Part shown: positions 1 to 8,776 of the stretch, one piece after another
How positions within the stretch are numbered: position 1 is the first letter of the stretch
How the letters are laid out: each line of letters starts with the position of its first letter
NCBI RefSeq assembly: GCF_900205965.1
Contig: NZ_OAOF01000005.1
Coordinates: forward strand, 62,001-126,000
Direction: 5' to 3'
DNA from: Lacrimispora amygdalina
GTDB taxonomy: Bacteria > Bacillota > Clostridia > Lachnospirales > Lachnospiraceae
DNA length: 64,000 nt
The notes under the pieces: model-generated
What the model was told of the DNA's origin: nothing
The model's input: only the letters and a program-made list of their open reading frames with translations
Databases searched by the model: none
Translations under genes and position numbers: made by a program

Positions 1-1
1 G

Positions 2-904
2 CTTATGGAGCTTTTTGCACCGGGAGACCACATTATTACTGACTGTGATCTGTATGGAGGAAGTATCCGGCTGTTTGATAACATCAGCAGAAAAAACGGG
101 ATAATCATAGATTCCGTGGACTGTTCCAATTCCTCTTACCATAAAGTGGAAGAACTGATTGGTAAAAATACAAGGGCAGTTTTCATAGAAACACCTACCA
201 ACCCCATGATGAATGTAACTGACATTGAGGAGATTGCTAAAATTACCAGAAAGCATGGGATACTCCTGATTGTAGATAATACGTTTATGTCTCCTTATTT
301 TCAGAACCCTTTAAAACTGGGAGCAGACCTGGTGGTTCACAGCGGTACCAAGTATCTGGGAGGACATAATGATACGATAGCAGGTTTTCTTGTGACTTCT
401 TCTACTGATATAGCCGAAAGACTTCGTTTTATCATAAAAACAGTGGGCTCCGGACTGGCACCCTTTGACAGCTGGCTCATCCTGCGGGGAATCAAGACGC
501 TGGCTGTCCGTATGAAGCAGGCGGAGAAAAATGCGGGAGATCTGGTGGAGTGGCTGAAAAATGAGAAAAAAGTGAAGAAGATTTATTATCCGGGTCTATC
601 GGACCATCCGGGACATGAGATCTGTAAGAAGCAGGCGGGAGGCTTTGGGTGTATGGTGACCTTTGAAGTGGAGTCAAAGGAGCTTGCCCACTGGATATTA
701 AAGAGTGTGCGTCTGATCCGGTTTGCAGAGAGTCTTGGAGGTGTGGAAACTCTGATCACCTATCCGATCACTCAGACTCATGCAGATGTACCGGCGGATG
801 TTCTTGCTGCTAATGGGATCACAGAACGGATCTTAAGACTTTCCGTAGGAATTGAAGATGTACAGGACTTAATAAAGGAATTGGAGCGTGTATTTCATGA
901 GTAA
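2..904 (+). CDS. Trans-sulfuration PLP enzyme (cystathionine gamma-lyase/synthase family), 5' end outside window
   Basis: The reading frame is open from the first bases, so the gene starts upstream; about 300 of the usual 380 residues are present and roughly the first 80 are missing. The segment VVHSGTKYLGGHND carries the lysine (near base 350) that forms the Schiff base with pyridoxal phosphate in the Cys/Met metabolism PLP family, and the block ETPTNPMMNV is the typical cofactor and substrate region. The family cleaves or forms the C-S bonds of cystathionine, homocysteine or cysteine. Its 3' end overlaps the next gene, a MalY-type lyase, and cysK follows, so this is a sulfur amino acid operon. 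The sequence does not separate gamma-synthase, gamma-lyase and methionine gamma-lyase activities. Confidence 0.9.
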   Translation, partial: LMELFAPGDHIITDCDLYGGSIRLFDNISRKNGIIIDSVDCSNSSYHKVEELIGKNTRAVFIETPTNPMMNVTDIEEIAKITRKHGILLIVDNTFMSPYFQNPLKLGADLVVHSGTKYLGGHNDTIAGFLVTSSTDIAERLRFIIKTVGSGLAPFDSWLILRGIKTLAVRMKQAEKNAGDLVEWLKNEKKVKKIYYPGLSDHPGHEICKKQAGGFGCMVTFEVESKELAHWILKSVRLIRFAESLGGVETLITYPITQTHADVPADVLAANGITERILRLSVGIEDVQDLIKELERVFHE

Positions 905-2081
905 AGAACAAATTGATTTTGATGAACGGATAGACAGAACGAATACAGGCTGTATCAAATATGATTTTGCAGTTCAGAGAGGAAAACCGGAAGGAATCCT
1001 GCCGCTGTGGGTAGCAGATATGGATTTCAAAGCACCCCAGCCAGTGCTTGATGCTCTGAAAGCCCGCGTGGAGCATGGGATTTTCGGCTACAGCGAGGGA
1101 AAAGAAGGCTACTTTGAGGCAGTGAAGGACTGGATGATGCGACGCCATGGCTGGAGCGTTGAGAGAAACTGGCTGGTAAAAACACCGGGAGTGGTTTTCG
1201 CTCTTGCCATGGCTGTGAAAGCATACACAAACCCGGGAGACGGTATCATGATTCAGCAGCCGGTTTATTATCCTTTCAGTGAAGTGATCAAAGATAACGG
1301 CAGAAAGATTGTTGATAATACCTTATATCTGGGCGAAGATGGAATCTATCATATGGATCTGGATGATTTTGAAAAAAAGGCGGCAGAAAATCAGGTAAAG
1401 CTGTTTTTCCTGTGCAGTCCCCATAATCCGGTGGGAAGAGTATGGACCAGAGATGAACTGACCCGGCTTGGCGGGATTTGTGAGCGTCTTGATATAATCG
1501 TTGTCAGCGATGAGATTCATCAGGACTTTGTGTTTAAGGGAGAGCATCAGGTGTTCGCAGCAATCAGTGATAAGTTCAGGAACCGGACGATTACCTGTAC
1601 CGCTCCAAGTAAAACTTTTAATGTTGCAGGACTTCAGATCTCTAATATATTTATTTCAAATCCGGATTTAAGGCGTAAATTTAAAAAAGAGATCGCTGCC
1701 GCCGGATACAGCCAGTTAAACGCTTTGGGCTTAACTGCCTGTGAAGCTGCATACCGGTATGGGGAGGGCTGGCATGATCAGCTGATGGAGTATCTAAAAG
1801 AGAATGTACGGTTTGTTTGCAATTACTTAAAAGAAAATTTGCCGGAAATCAAACTGATTGAACCAGATGGAACTTACCTCATATGGCTGGACTTCCGGGG
1901 ATTAGGACTAAGTGAACAGGAACGGGAAGACCTGATTGTAAAAAAAGCAGGCCTGTGGCTGGACAGCGGTGCAATGTTCGGACCGGTAGGAGAAGGCTTT
2001 GAACGAATCAATATAGCCTGTCCCCGGTCTCTTATTGTGGAAGCTCTCAATAAATTAACAGCTGCAATTAAAAATTTATAA
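897..2081 (+). CDS. MalY/PatB-type aminotransferase-fold C-S lyase (putative cystathionine beta-lyase)
   Basis: This 394-residue class I/II PLP enzyme belongs to the MalY/PatB branch, which cleaves cystathionine or cysteine conjugates to a thiol, pyruvate and ammonia. Visible hallmarks are LPLWVADMDF near the N-terminus, the segment SPHNPVGRVW, VSDEIHQDF and TAPSKTFNVAGLQ, whose lysine should bind PLP. I place the start at the ATG at 897 rather than the GTG at 888, because GGAG at 883-886 lies 10 bases before the ATG but only 1 base before the GTG. It overlaps the end of the upstream lyase gene by 8 bases, which implies translational coupling. Family members can also act as transcriptional modulators (MalY) or aminotransferases, so the exact substrate is open. 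Confidence 0.88.
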   Translation: MSKEQIDFDERIDRTNTGCIKYDFAVQRGKPEGILPLWVADMDFKAPQPVLDALKARVEHGIFGYSEGKEGYFEAVKDWMMRRHGWSVERNWLVKTPGVVFALAMAVKAYTNPGDGIMIQQPVYYPFSEVIKDNGRKIVDNTLYLGEDGIYHMDLDDFEKKAAENQVKLFFLCSPHNPVGRVWTRDELTRLGGICERLDIIVVSDEIHQDFVFKGEHQVFAAISDKFRNRTITCTAPSKTFNVAGLQISNIFISNPDLRRKFKKEIAAAGYSQLNALGLTACEAAYRYGEGWHDQLMEYLKENVRFVCNYLKENLPEIKLIEPDGTYLIWLDFRGLGLSEQEREDLIVKKAGLWLDSGAMFGPVGEGFERINIACPRSLIVEALNKLTAAIKNL

Positions 2082-2097
2082 ATCTTTGAAAAAGGTA

Positions 2098-2126
2098 TTG
2101 ACACATCTCTCATTGTGCTTTAATAT
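2098..2126 (+). promoter_or_regulatory. Sigma-A-type promoter for cysK
   Basis: TTGACA (2098-2103) and TAATAT (2121-2126) are separated by 17 bases. The -35 is a perfect consensus match and the position is about 65 bases upstream of the cysK start, so cysK has its own promoter. Confidence 0.75.
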
Positions 2127-2192
2127 AATTGTATCATATAAACATATTAAAACTGTAGGTATAAATGAATAACAAAAATGGAGGTTAAGGAT

Positions 2193-3125
2193 ATGGGATC
2201 AATTAAGGAAAGTGCAGTAGAACTCATTGGAGGTACACCAATACTGAAAATCAGCCGTTATAGTACAGCAGAAGGAGTGGAAGGGGTTACGCTACTGGCA
2301 AAGCTGGAATACTTAAATCCAGCCGGATCAGTAAAGGATCGGATTGCTTTAGCCATGATTGAAGATGCAGAGGAAAAAGGGATTTTAAAACCGGGAGCTA
2401 CCATCATTGAACCAACCTCCGGTAATACAGGAATTGGTCTTGCTGCGGTAGCGGCAGCCAAAGGATATAAGACAATCCTGACACTTCCAGATACCATGAG
2501 TGTGGAAAGAAGAAATCTTTTAAAAGCCTATGGTGCAGAGCTGGTACTTACGGAAGGTGCCAGGGGTATGAAAGGTGCTATAGAAAAAGCAGATGAATTA
2601 AAGGCTTCCATTGAAGGCTCCGTAATATTAGGTCAGTTCGTAAACCCTGCTAATCCCAAAGTGCATAAAGAGACAACAGGACCGGAAATCTGGGAACAGA
2701 CAGACGGAACCGTTGACATCTTTGTTGCAGGTGTAGGTACAGGCGGAACTGTTACCGGAGTCGGCGCTTATTTAAAGGAAAAGAACCCGAATGTAAAGGT
2801 CGTTGCAGTGGAACCGGCAAGCAGCCCTGTGCTTAGCGGAGGCAAACCAGGACCACATAAGATTCAGGGAATCGGAGCAGGATTTGTACCGGAGGTACTC
2901 AATACTGCAGTATACGATGAAGTAATTACCGTTGAAAATGAGGATGCATTTAAAGAAGGCAAGATATTTGCAGTCACAGAAGGAATTCTGGTGGGTATTT
3001 CTTCCGGAGCGGCATTAAAGGCTGCTAAACTGATAGCGGAAAGGCCTGAGAATCAGGGAAAGACCATTGTGGTATTACTTCCCGACTCCGGTGACCGGTA
3101 TTTATCCACTCCTTTGTTTGGATAA
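2193..3125 (+). CDS. cysK: Cysteine synthase A (O-acetylserine sulfhydrylase)
   Basis: This 310-residue fold-type II PLP enzyme makes cysteine from O-acetylserine and sulfide. The active-site lysine lies in NPAGSVKDRIA (about residue 48), the substrate loop is PTSGNTGIGLA, and the phosphate-cup glycine stretch is GVGTGGTVTG. Length is standard for CysK. An ATG at 2178 is in frame, but the GGAGG at 2180-2184 lies inside that extension and is 8 bases before the ATG at 2193, so 2193 is the real start. A consensus promoter precedes it and a hairpin follows, so it is probably a monocistronic unit beside the two C-S lyase genes, completing a cysteine/methionine interconversion set. Confidence 0.95.
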   Translation: MGSIKESAVELIGGTPILKISRYSTAEGVEGVTLLAKLEYLNPAGSVKDRIALAMIEDAEEKGILKPGATIIEPTSGNTGIGLAAVAAAKGYKTILTLPDTMSVERRNLLKAYGAELVLTEGARGMKGAIEKADELKASIEGSVILGQFVNPANPKVHKETTGPEIWEQTDGTVDIFVAGVGTGGTVTGVGAYLKEKNPNVKVVAVEPASSPVLSGGKPGPHKIQGIGAGFVPEVLNTAVYDEVITVENEDAFKEGKIFAVTEGILVGISSGAALKAAKLIAERPENQGKTIVVLLPDSGDRYLSTPLFG

Positions 3126-3152
3126 AAGAATCAATAATATCTGCCTGAATAA

Positions 3153-3193
3153 AACGGCTGGCTATGAGATATTCTTATTGCCAGTTGTTTTTT
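3153..3193 (+). terminator. Intrinsic terminator after cysK
   Basis: A 10-bp stem (3153-3162 with 3180-3189, two G-T pairs) with a 17-base loop is followed by a run of T (3188-3193), 28 bases after the cysK stop codon. Confidence 0.6.
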
Positions 3194-3213
3194 ATTGGCA
3201 ATACCTATATAAT
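3185..3213 (+). promoter_or_regulatory. Possible promoter for the M20 peptidase gene
   Basis: TTGTTT (3185-3190), a 17-base spacer and a perfect TATAAT (3208-3213) lie just upstream of the peptidase. The -35 is weak and overlaps the T-run of the cysK terminator. Confidence 0.4.
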
Positions 3214-3245
3214 AAATGCAGAAATAATTCCAGGCAGGTGAATAA

Positions 3246-4385
3246 ATGATTAACAAAAACAGGCTGGTCAGCCAATTTAAGACAATGGTGGAATTTGATT
3301 CAGAAACGTATCATGAGAGAGAAATAGCAGATTATCTTACTCAGGAGCTGAAGAAACTGGGCTTTGAAGTATTAGAGGATAATGCGGGTGTTATTCTGAA
3401 AGAACAGACCGCAGAGTATGGAAGCCAGATCCCTGCAGGGAATCTATATGGTTTTTTAAAAGGGAATATGGAGGGGGAGCCGGTTCTTTTCTCCGCCCAT
3501 ATGGATACCGTCAGACCGGGAATCGCAAAGCGTGCAGTGGAAGGGAAAGACGGCGTAATTACTTCTGAGGGAGATACGGTGCTGGGAGCAGATGATCTTT
3601 CCGGCATTGCGGCAATACTGGAAGCGGTCCGTGCCATTAAGGAAATGGACATGCCTCATCCTGACATTGAGGTTTTATTTCCGGTTGCGGAAGAAAACTA
3701 TGGAAAAGGCAGCCAGCTGGCAGATTATTCACGCATTCAGGCCAGACAGGCTTATGTGTTTGATTTAAGCGGTGAGATCGGAAATGCAGCGCTTGCAGCC
3801 CCCACTCTTTTATCATTTCAGATCAATGTCATAGGGAAGAAATCCCATGCCGGTTTCTGTCCCCAGCTGGGGGTGAATGCCATAGAGATTGCGGCTGCAG
3901 CTATCTCCAGCATAAAACAGGGCTGGACAGATGAAGAGACAACGGTAAACATCGGAAAGATAAGCGGAGGAGTCCAGGGGAATATCGTATCTGATGAGTG
4001 TACGTTGATTGGTGAAATCCGAAGCTTAAGAGACAGCCGTGCCATGGAAGAATGGGATAAGATAAAAATGGTCTTTGAAGAAGCCGCTGTCTGCCGCGGA
4101 GGAAGCGTTGAACTTTTGTATGAAAAGCAGATCGAAGCGTATGAAATCAAGGAAGAGGAAGAAGTGGTGAGGCGTTTTAAGAAAGTCTGCGATGCCATGG
4201 GAATAAAAGCGGTCACCCATAAGACATTAGGTGGGAGTGATAACAACCATTTTGTACACAATGGGATCAGGGGCATTGTGGTCGCCTGTGGTATGAATGA
4301 GGTACATACCACAAGTGAATATACCACAACCGACCAGCTGGAAAAGAGTGCTCTTCTGGCCCTGGGACTTATGACAGACCAGTAA
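3246..4385 (+). CDS. M20-family metallopeptidase (PepT/YqjE-like)
   Basis: The 379-residue product has the di-zinc ligand signatures of the M20 family: FSAHMDTV near residue 83, GADDLSG near residue 118 and AEENYGKGS just after it, then a lid/dimerisation segment with KKSHAG, and a C-terminal histidine in NEVHTTSEY. These enzymes hydrolyse di- or tripeptides or acylated amino acids in the cytoplasm. The pattern is closer to the peptidase T-like (PepT2/YqjE) branch than to ArgE or DapE, but the substrate cannot be read from sequence. The start follows a GGCAGGTG ribosome site. The next gene, a pyridoxal-type kinase, begins 37 bases later and is probably co-transcribed. Confidence 0.88.
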   Translation: MINKNRLVSQFKTMVEFDSETYHEREIADYLTQELKKLGFEVLEDNAGVILKEQTAEYGSQIPAGNLYGFLKGNMEGEPVLFSAHMDTVRPGIAKRAVEGKDGVITSEGDTVLGADDLSGIAAILEAVRAIKEMDMPHPDIEVLFPVAEENYGKGSQLADYSRIQARQAYVFDLSGEIGNAALAAPTLLSFQINVIGKKSHAGFCPQLGVNAIEIAAAAISSIKQGWTDEETTVNIGKISGGVQGNIVSDECTLIGEIRSLRDSRAMEEWDKIKMVFEEAAVCRGGSVELLYEKQIEAYEIKEEEEVVRRFKKVCDAMGIKAVTHKTLGGSDNNHFVHNGIRGIVVACGMNEVHTTSEYTTTDQLEKSALLALGLMTDQ

Positions 4386-4422
4386 TAAATCAGTTGAATT
4401 CAGAAAACAGGAGGAAAGAAAT

Positions 4423-5259
4423 ATGAAGCGTGTTGTAACAATTCAGGATATTTCGTGTTTGGGAAAATGTTCTTTGACAGTGGCTTTGCCCATTATATCA
4501 GCCACAGGAGTTGAGACAGCCATTATACCGACTGCTGTTCTTTCCACCCATACCATGTTTCAAAACTTTACCTTCCGGGATTTGACGGACGAGATTGTTC
4601 CTATATCCAATCACTGGAAGCAGGAAAAGTTCAGGTTTGATGCCATTTATACCGGATATTTAGGTTCTATGGAGCAAATTGGTATTATAAAAGATTTTTT
4701 AAAAGATTATAAGACCGAAGAAAATGTGATTTTTATAGATCCGGTTATGGCGGATAACGGAAAGCTTTATCCAGCGTTCGATCTTGCATTTGCGAAAGAG
4801 ATGGCAGGACTTTGCGGATATGCAGATATCATTGTCCCGAATATCACGGAAGCCTGTCTGATGACAGGTACCCAATACAAGACGGAGTATGATGAAAAGT
4901 ATATCAGGAATCTTCTTCAGAAATTAAAAGCCCTGGGCACCAAAAAAGCGGTAGTCTTAACCGGAGTCAGTCTGAAAAAAGGCAGAACAGGAATAGCCGG
5001 GCTGTATGTGGAAAGCGGAGAATATTTTAATTACGATCACGTAAAGATTGATACCAGTTACCACGGAACAGGTGATATCTTTGCAAGCGCTTCAGTGGGT
5101 GCTTTGATGAACGGAAAAAGCCTGCCAGATTCCTTAAAGATTGCTGCAGACTATACACTGGAATGTATCCGCGAAACCTTAAATGATGGAAAAGAAACCT
5201 GGTACGGTGTAAATTTTGAAACAGTCATTCCCCGTCTCATCGAAGCTTTAAAAGGATAG
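4423..5259 (+). CDS. pdxY: Pyridoxal/pyridoxamine kinase, PfkB-like
   Basis: This 278-residue ribokinase-fold protein begins with VVTIQDISCLGKCSLTVALP, the N-terminal signature of pyridoxal/pyridoxamine kinases, and carries the catalytic anion-hole motif YHGTGDIFAS near residue 215. FIDPVMADNGKLY and VPNITEACLMTG are the magnesium and ATP-side motifs of the same family. The enzyme phosphorylates the B6 vitamers in the cytosol as part of the salvage route to pyridoxal phosphate, which fits the several PLP enzymes upstream. A strong ribosome site (CAGGAGGAAAG) precedes the ATG. The convergent gene on the minus strand ends only 3 bases away. PdxK and PdxY subtypes are not distinguishable here. 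Confidence 0.9.
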   Translation: MKRVVTIQDISCLGKCSLTVALPIISATGVETAIIPTAVLSTHTMFQNFTFRDLTDEIVPISNHWKQEKFRFDAIYTGYLGSMEQIGIIKDFLKDYKTEENVIFIDPVMADNGKLYPAFDLAFAKEMAGLCGYADIIVPNITEACLMTGTQYKTEYDEKYIRNLLQKLKALGTKKAVVLTGVSLKKGRTGIAGLYVESGEYFNYDHVKIDTSYHGTGDIFASASVGALMNGKSLPDSLKIAADYTLECIRETLNDGKETWYGVNFETVIPRLIEALKG

Positions 5260-5261
5260 TA

Positions 5262-5981
5262 TCAGCCAAAAGATTCCATTGGTTTTACTCCATCACGCAG
5301 AAGAAGTTCTGCCAGATAGAACTGATAGTTATCATCAATATCGATAGAATGGAGGGGATCCATAAAATAGGGGTAAGTTTTTCCGCTGTAAAAATTACCG
5401 TATTTCAAATAACAGGGGACAGATGTGAGATAGATGGCGCCGTTAATCCGGCAGCCAGATCCCATATCCTGTCTCCTTATTTGTTTTTTTAAGGAGTCCG
5501 GCACTTGCATTTCACCAGTTTCAGTAATCGCAACAGCCAGATAGCACATACAGTTATAAGAACAGACACTGATTACAGAATCTGCCTGCTTTTCAAACAG
5601 GAGCATCACACTTTCCAGTATATGTTCCTCGTCTCTGAGAGGAGATGTGGGCTGGAGCAGCATAAAATAATCATATTCATTCCCCTGCTTTTTCATTTCA
5701 GTGAGTACGTGAATAATCACATCACCAGAGGCTGCATCATCACCGGACAGGTGGGGCGGTCTTAGAAATGGAACCGCGGCTCCAAGTTCCACAGCCATCT
5801 GCTGATATAGCTTTGAATCAGTAGACACTAGGATATCATCGAAAAATCCTGCTTTTTTGCAGGCATCAATGGTATATCCCATTAACGGTTTTCCATTCAG
5901 TTCTTTTATATTTTTATCCCTGATTCCTTTTGATCCGCTTCTGGCCGGAATCACTGCGAGAAATCTTTTATTCTGATACAT
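5262..5981 (-). CDS. legF: CMP-legionaminate/acylneuraminate cytidylyltransferase
   Basis: The 239-residue product starts AVIPARSGSKGIRDKNI, the CTP-binding motif of CMP-nonulosonate synthetases, and contains LLQPTSPLR, also diagnostic. It activates a nine-carbon sugar acid with CTP, the last cytoplasmic step before transfer onto a glycan or protein. It is the last gene of the seven-gene legionaminic-type set read leftwards from 11991; its ATG overlaps the stop codon of the epimerase gene by one base. The name follows the surrounding pathway; from sequence alone a NeuA (sialic acid) or PseF role would be possible. Confidence 0.88.
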   Translation of the reverse strand: MYQNKRFLAVIPARSGSKGIRDKNIKELNGKPLMGYTIDACKKAGFFDDILVSTDSKLYQQMAVELGAAVPFLRPPHLSGDDAASGDVIIHVLTEMKKQGNEYDYFMLLQPTSPLRDEEHILESVMLLFEKQADSVISVCSYNCMCYLAVAITETGEMQVPDSLKKQIRRQDMGSGCRINGAIYLTSVPCYLKYGNFYSGKTYPYFMDPLHSIDIDDNYQFYLAELLLRDGVKPMESFG

Positions 5982-7144
5982 TACAGTCTCCAGTTCATAT
6001 CATAGAATTCTTTCTCCAAATGAATACCCGATTTAAAGGCTTTTTTAATACGAGTGAGGATTTTTTTGCTGGTATTGGGGCAATCATAAGGGTTTTTCGT
6101 TGCAGGGTGTTCCAGGTTAAGGTTCATTGCCTGGGAAATTGCAGCACGTATGCTGTCGGTTTTTGTGTCACAGCTGATGACAGAGCCGGGCTTTACTCTG
6201 CCCTTTTGCCGGAGACCGATATCGACGGACGGCACATGGAGAGCAGGGGCTTCCAGGATTCCGCTGGAAGAGTTTCCGATTACAAGCTGGCTTATGCTCA
6301 TCATGCTTAAATAGCGAAGAGAGCCCAGAGAAGCGACATAGACTGCCTGCTCCGGATGCTGTCTGGAATAGGAGACCGCCATTTCGTTGATCTGATTCCC
6401 CCCTGTATCGGAGTTGCTTCCGGTAAATACCGTAAATAGCCCTGGAAATGAATCCAGAGCATCTAACAGAGGCTGAAACTGCTTTGTAATACAAAGAGAA
6501 TCCAGTGTGGCCGGATGGTATGTGACTAGGGAAAGTGGGGCAGGCAGAGGGGTATTAAGAGATTGTTCCAGTTGTTCTTTTGACAGAAGGGTAAGCCCCT
6601 TAAGCCGTTCAATGCCAAGTGCGCCCACATAAAATACCCTGTCAGGTGATTCTCCCAGCTGTATGACCCGTTTTCGGTATTCTAAAGTACTGGTAAAATG
6701 CAGATAGCTCATCTTTGTAATGCAGTGGCGCATACAATCATCGTAAGCGCCCTGAGTCAGTTCCCCCCCGTGGATATGGGCAATTGGAATCTTACATAGA
6801 ACCGCAGCGCCTGCTGCTGCAAAGATCTCATAACGGTCCCCAAGAAGTATCACCATATCTGGTTTTAACCGCTCATAGGCTCCGGAGAGACCAATCAGCT
6901 CCAGACCCATGGATTTACAGATTCCAAAGGAAGTATCACTGGCCAGATTCATTTCCACAGTTTCATCAATTTCAAATCCATCCTGTTTAATATCCCGATA
7001 ATCCAGTCCGTACCTGGTATCCAGATGGGTTCCGGTAACCAGAAGCTGAAGTTTCAAATCCCGGTCTTCCTTAATTCTGCGGATTAATGGAACCAGCAGT
7101 CCGTACTCGGCACGGCTTCCTGTTACCACACATAATCTGATCAT
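5981..7144 (-). CDS. legG: Hydrolysing UDP/GDP-sugar 2-epimerase (LegG/NeuC family)
   Basis: The 387-residue product has the NeuC/LegG pattern: VTGSRAEYGLL at the N-terminus, ILLGDRYE, the catalytic-region IAHIHGGE and IGNSSSGILEAP. Enzymes of this family invert C2 of a nucleotide-activated acetamido sugar and release the nucleotide, giving ManNAc (NeuC) or 6-deoxy-2,4-diacetamido-mannose (LegG). The presence of LegB and LegC-type enzymes upstream favours the 2,4-diacetamido substrate. It starts inside the ATGA overlap with legI and ends in a TAATG overlap with legF, so the three are translated as a block. Confidence 0.88.
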   Translation of the reverse strand: MIRLCVVTGSRAEYGLLVPLIRRIKEDRDLKLQLLVTGTHLDTRYGLDYRDIKQDGFEIDETVEMNLASDTSFGICKSMGLELIGLSGAYERLKPDMVILLGDRYEIFAAAGAAVLCKIPIAHIHGGELTQGAYDDCMRHCITKMSYLHFTSTLEYRKRVIQLGESPDRVFYVGALGIERLKGLTLLSKEQLEQSLNTPLPAPLSLVTYHPATLDSLCITKQFQPLLDALDSFPGLFTVFTGSNSDTGGNQINEMAVSYSRQHPEQAVYVASLGSLRYLSMMSISQLVIGNSSSGILEAPALHVPSVDIGLRQKGRVKPGSVISCDTKTDSIRAAISQAMNLNLEHPATKNPYDCPNTSKKILTRIKKAFKSGIHLEKEFYDMNWRL

Positions 7145-8136
7145 TCCCCGATTTTGTCATCCTTTCTATAATCTCTGTCTGCGGGAGTACCCAGTATCCG
7201 GGGGAGTGCCATGGGAGAAATTCCGGGAGAACAGCGTCTGGCACAGAGATTTTCCATGGTAAATGGCTCGCCCATTTTAATATCCTTTGCAGCAACAAGA
7301 AATTTTCTCACGTGATCACGGTTTTTAAGCTCTTCCTCTGCAGGGGCTTTTATCCCGCTTCCCATGGCTTTTTCGATGTTTCTTACACTATCTGTCATAT
7401 GCTTGAATTCATCCGGCTCCAGGCTTGCCCGGTGATCTGGTCCAGGCATGGTCTTATCAAGGGTCATATGTTTCTCAATGACGCAGGCACCCAGAGCAGC
7501 AGCAGCAACAGCCACCTCAATTCCGGCAGTGTGGTCAGAGTAACCGGTTTTTCTGTGAAACGTCTCTCTCAGAGTGATCATGGCATTTAAATTTACGTCC
7601 TCCATAGAAGTGGGATAGATGCTGGAACAGTGCAAAAGGGTAATATCCTGCCCCCCTTCATCAAGAAGATCCAGCGCCTGCCGGATCTCTTTTGGAGAGG
7701 ACATTCCCGTGGAGAGGATCACCGGTTTTTTTAATTCCGCCGCTTTTTTCAGGTAACGGTAGTCCGTAATCTCACCGGATGGTATTTTAATAATCTCCAT
7801 GCCCAGGCGGTCTAAATACTCCATGCTCTCTTCGTCAAACGGGGAAGAGAGAAATTGAATTCCCCGGTAAGCGCAGTACTGACAGAGAAACTTAAAATCC
7901 GTCTGTGACAATTCCAGATCCTTTAACATTTCGTACTGGGAGCTGTTTTTTCCTGTGTTGTGAGACTGATAATCTGCTTTTCTGGCACTGGGGAGAGCAA
8001 GCAGCTCTGCGCGGTAGGTCTGAAATTTGACTGCATCTGCGCCAGCAGCCCATGCGGCATCGACCAGCTGTCTGGCGATGTCCAGACTGCCGTTATGATT
8101 TACCCCGGCTTCCGCTATTATCATAATCTTATTCAT
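7141..8136 (-). CDS. legI: Legionaminate/N-acetylneuraminate synthase
   Basis: This 331-residue protein has the NeuB TIM barrel, starting IIAEAGVNHNGSLDIA, with GADAVKFQTY, the metal and PEP region SDHTAG and VIEKHMTLD, and a C-terminal SAF (antifreeze-like) domain from about residue 270. It condenses a six-carbon acetamido mannose with phosphoenolpyruvate to give the nine-carbon acid. I choose the ATG at 8136, which has GGAGG 9 bases upstream, rather than the in-frame TTG at 8145. It overlaps the upstream acetyltransferase by 8 bases and the downstream epimerase by 4. NeuB, LegI and PseI share this fold; neighbours point to LegI. Confidence 0.9.
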   Translation of the reverse strand: MNKIMIIAEAGVNHNGSLDIARQLVDAAWAAGADAVKFQTYRAELLALPSARKADYQSHNTGKNSSQYEMLKDLELSQTDFKFLCQYCAYRGIQFLSSPFDEESMEYLDRLGMEIIKIPSGEITDYRYLKKAAELKKPVILSTGMSSPKEIRQALDLLDEGGQDITLLHCSSIYPTSMEDVNLNAMITLRETFHRKTGYSDHTAGIEVAVAAAALGACVIEKHMTLDKTMPGPDHRASLEPDEFKHMTDSVRNIEKAMGSGIKAPAEEELKNRDHVRKFLVAAKDIKMGEPFTMENLCARRCSPGISPMALPRILGTPADRDYRKDDKIGE

Positions 8137-8776
8137 AACGACCAACCTCCCTTACCGGACTGCCGTAAGCCAGCCTGTTGGAAGAAACATCAGACAGAAC
8201 CAGGCTCCCTGCGCCAATCATGGAATTACTCCCTATGGTAATATTCTGGATTACCGTACTTCCGGCACCAATATGGGTCTGACTTCCGACTGTTGTATTT
8301 CCGCAGAGAATGCAGCCAGGTGCTGCGTGGGAGAAACTGCCAAACTTACAGCCGTGCTCCAGAATTGCTCCGCTGTTAATAATGCAGCCGTCTCCCAGTA
8401 TGGCTCCGGAGCCAATGACAGCTCCTTTTCCAATAAAAACTCCCTCTCCCATTTTCAAATCAGTGGATAATACGGCGCTTTTATCGATTATGCACGGCAG
8501 ATGAAAGCCAATGGCTTTACATTCTTCATAAAGCCGGATTCTTATCTGAGGGTTTCCAATGCTTCCGATTGCAATAACGGCACTCCGGATGCCCCTGCGG
8601 TAAATGTCCGGAAGCAGTTCATCGGTTCCCAGTACCATGATGCCGGAGACAGTCATACCCCGGCTCTTATCGCTGTCAAGGATTCCCTCGATATCATATT
8701 CCCCTTTGGAACGAATGGTATCAATTAGACTTTCTGCATGGCCGCCGCCGCCCAGCAGAATCAGTTTCTTTTTCAT
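8129..8776 (-). CDS. legH: Sugar N/O-acetyltransferase, PglD/NeuD-like
   Basis: The 215-residue product begins KKLILLGGGGHAESLIDTI, the N-terminal Rossmann-like UDP-sugar pocket of the PglD/NeuD group. From about residue 90 it runs through hexapeptide repeats (for example IGKGAVIGSGAILGDG and IGAGSTVIQNITIGSNS) that build a left-handed beta-helix and bind acetyl-CoA. The histidine of EHGCKFGSFSHAAPG is a candidate catalytic base. In the legionaminic route this enzyme acetylates the 4-amino group made by LegC. The ATG overlaps the ptmE stop by 4 bases. A role as a late O-acetyltransferase (NeuD) cannot be excluded. Confidence 0.82.
   Translation of the reverse strand: MKKKLILLGGGGHAESLIDTIRSKGEYDIEGILDSDKSRGMTVSGIMVLGTDELLPDIYRRGIRSAVIAIGSIGNPQIRIRLYEECKAIGFHLPCIIDKSAVLSTDLKMGEGVFIGKGAVIGSGAILGDGCIINSGAILEHGCKFGSFSHAAPGCILCGNTTVGSQTHIGAGSTVIQNITIGSNSMIGAGSLVLSDVSSNRLAYGSPVREVGRYE

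Noticed and set aside
3067-3249. 60-codon frame overlapping the cysK end and terminator
   Set aside because: It overlaps cysK in another frame and crosses the terminator; composition is that of a chance frame.
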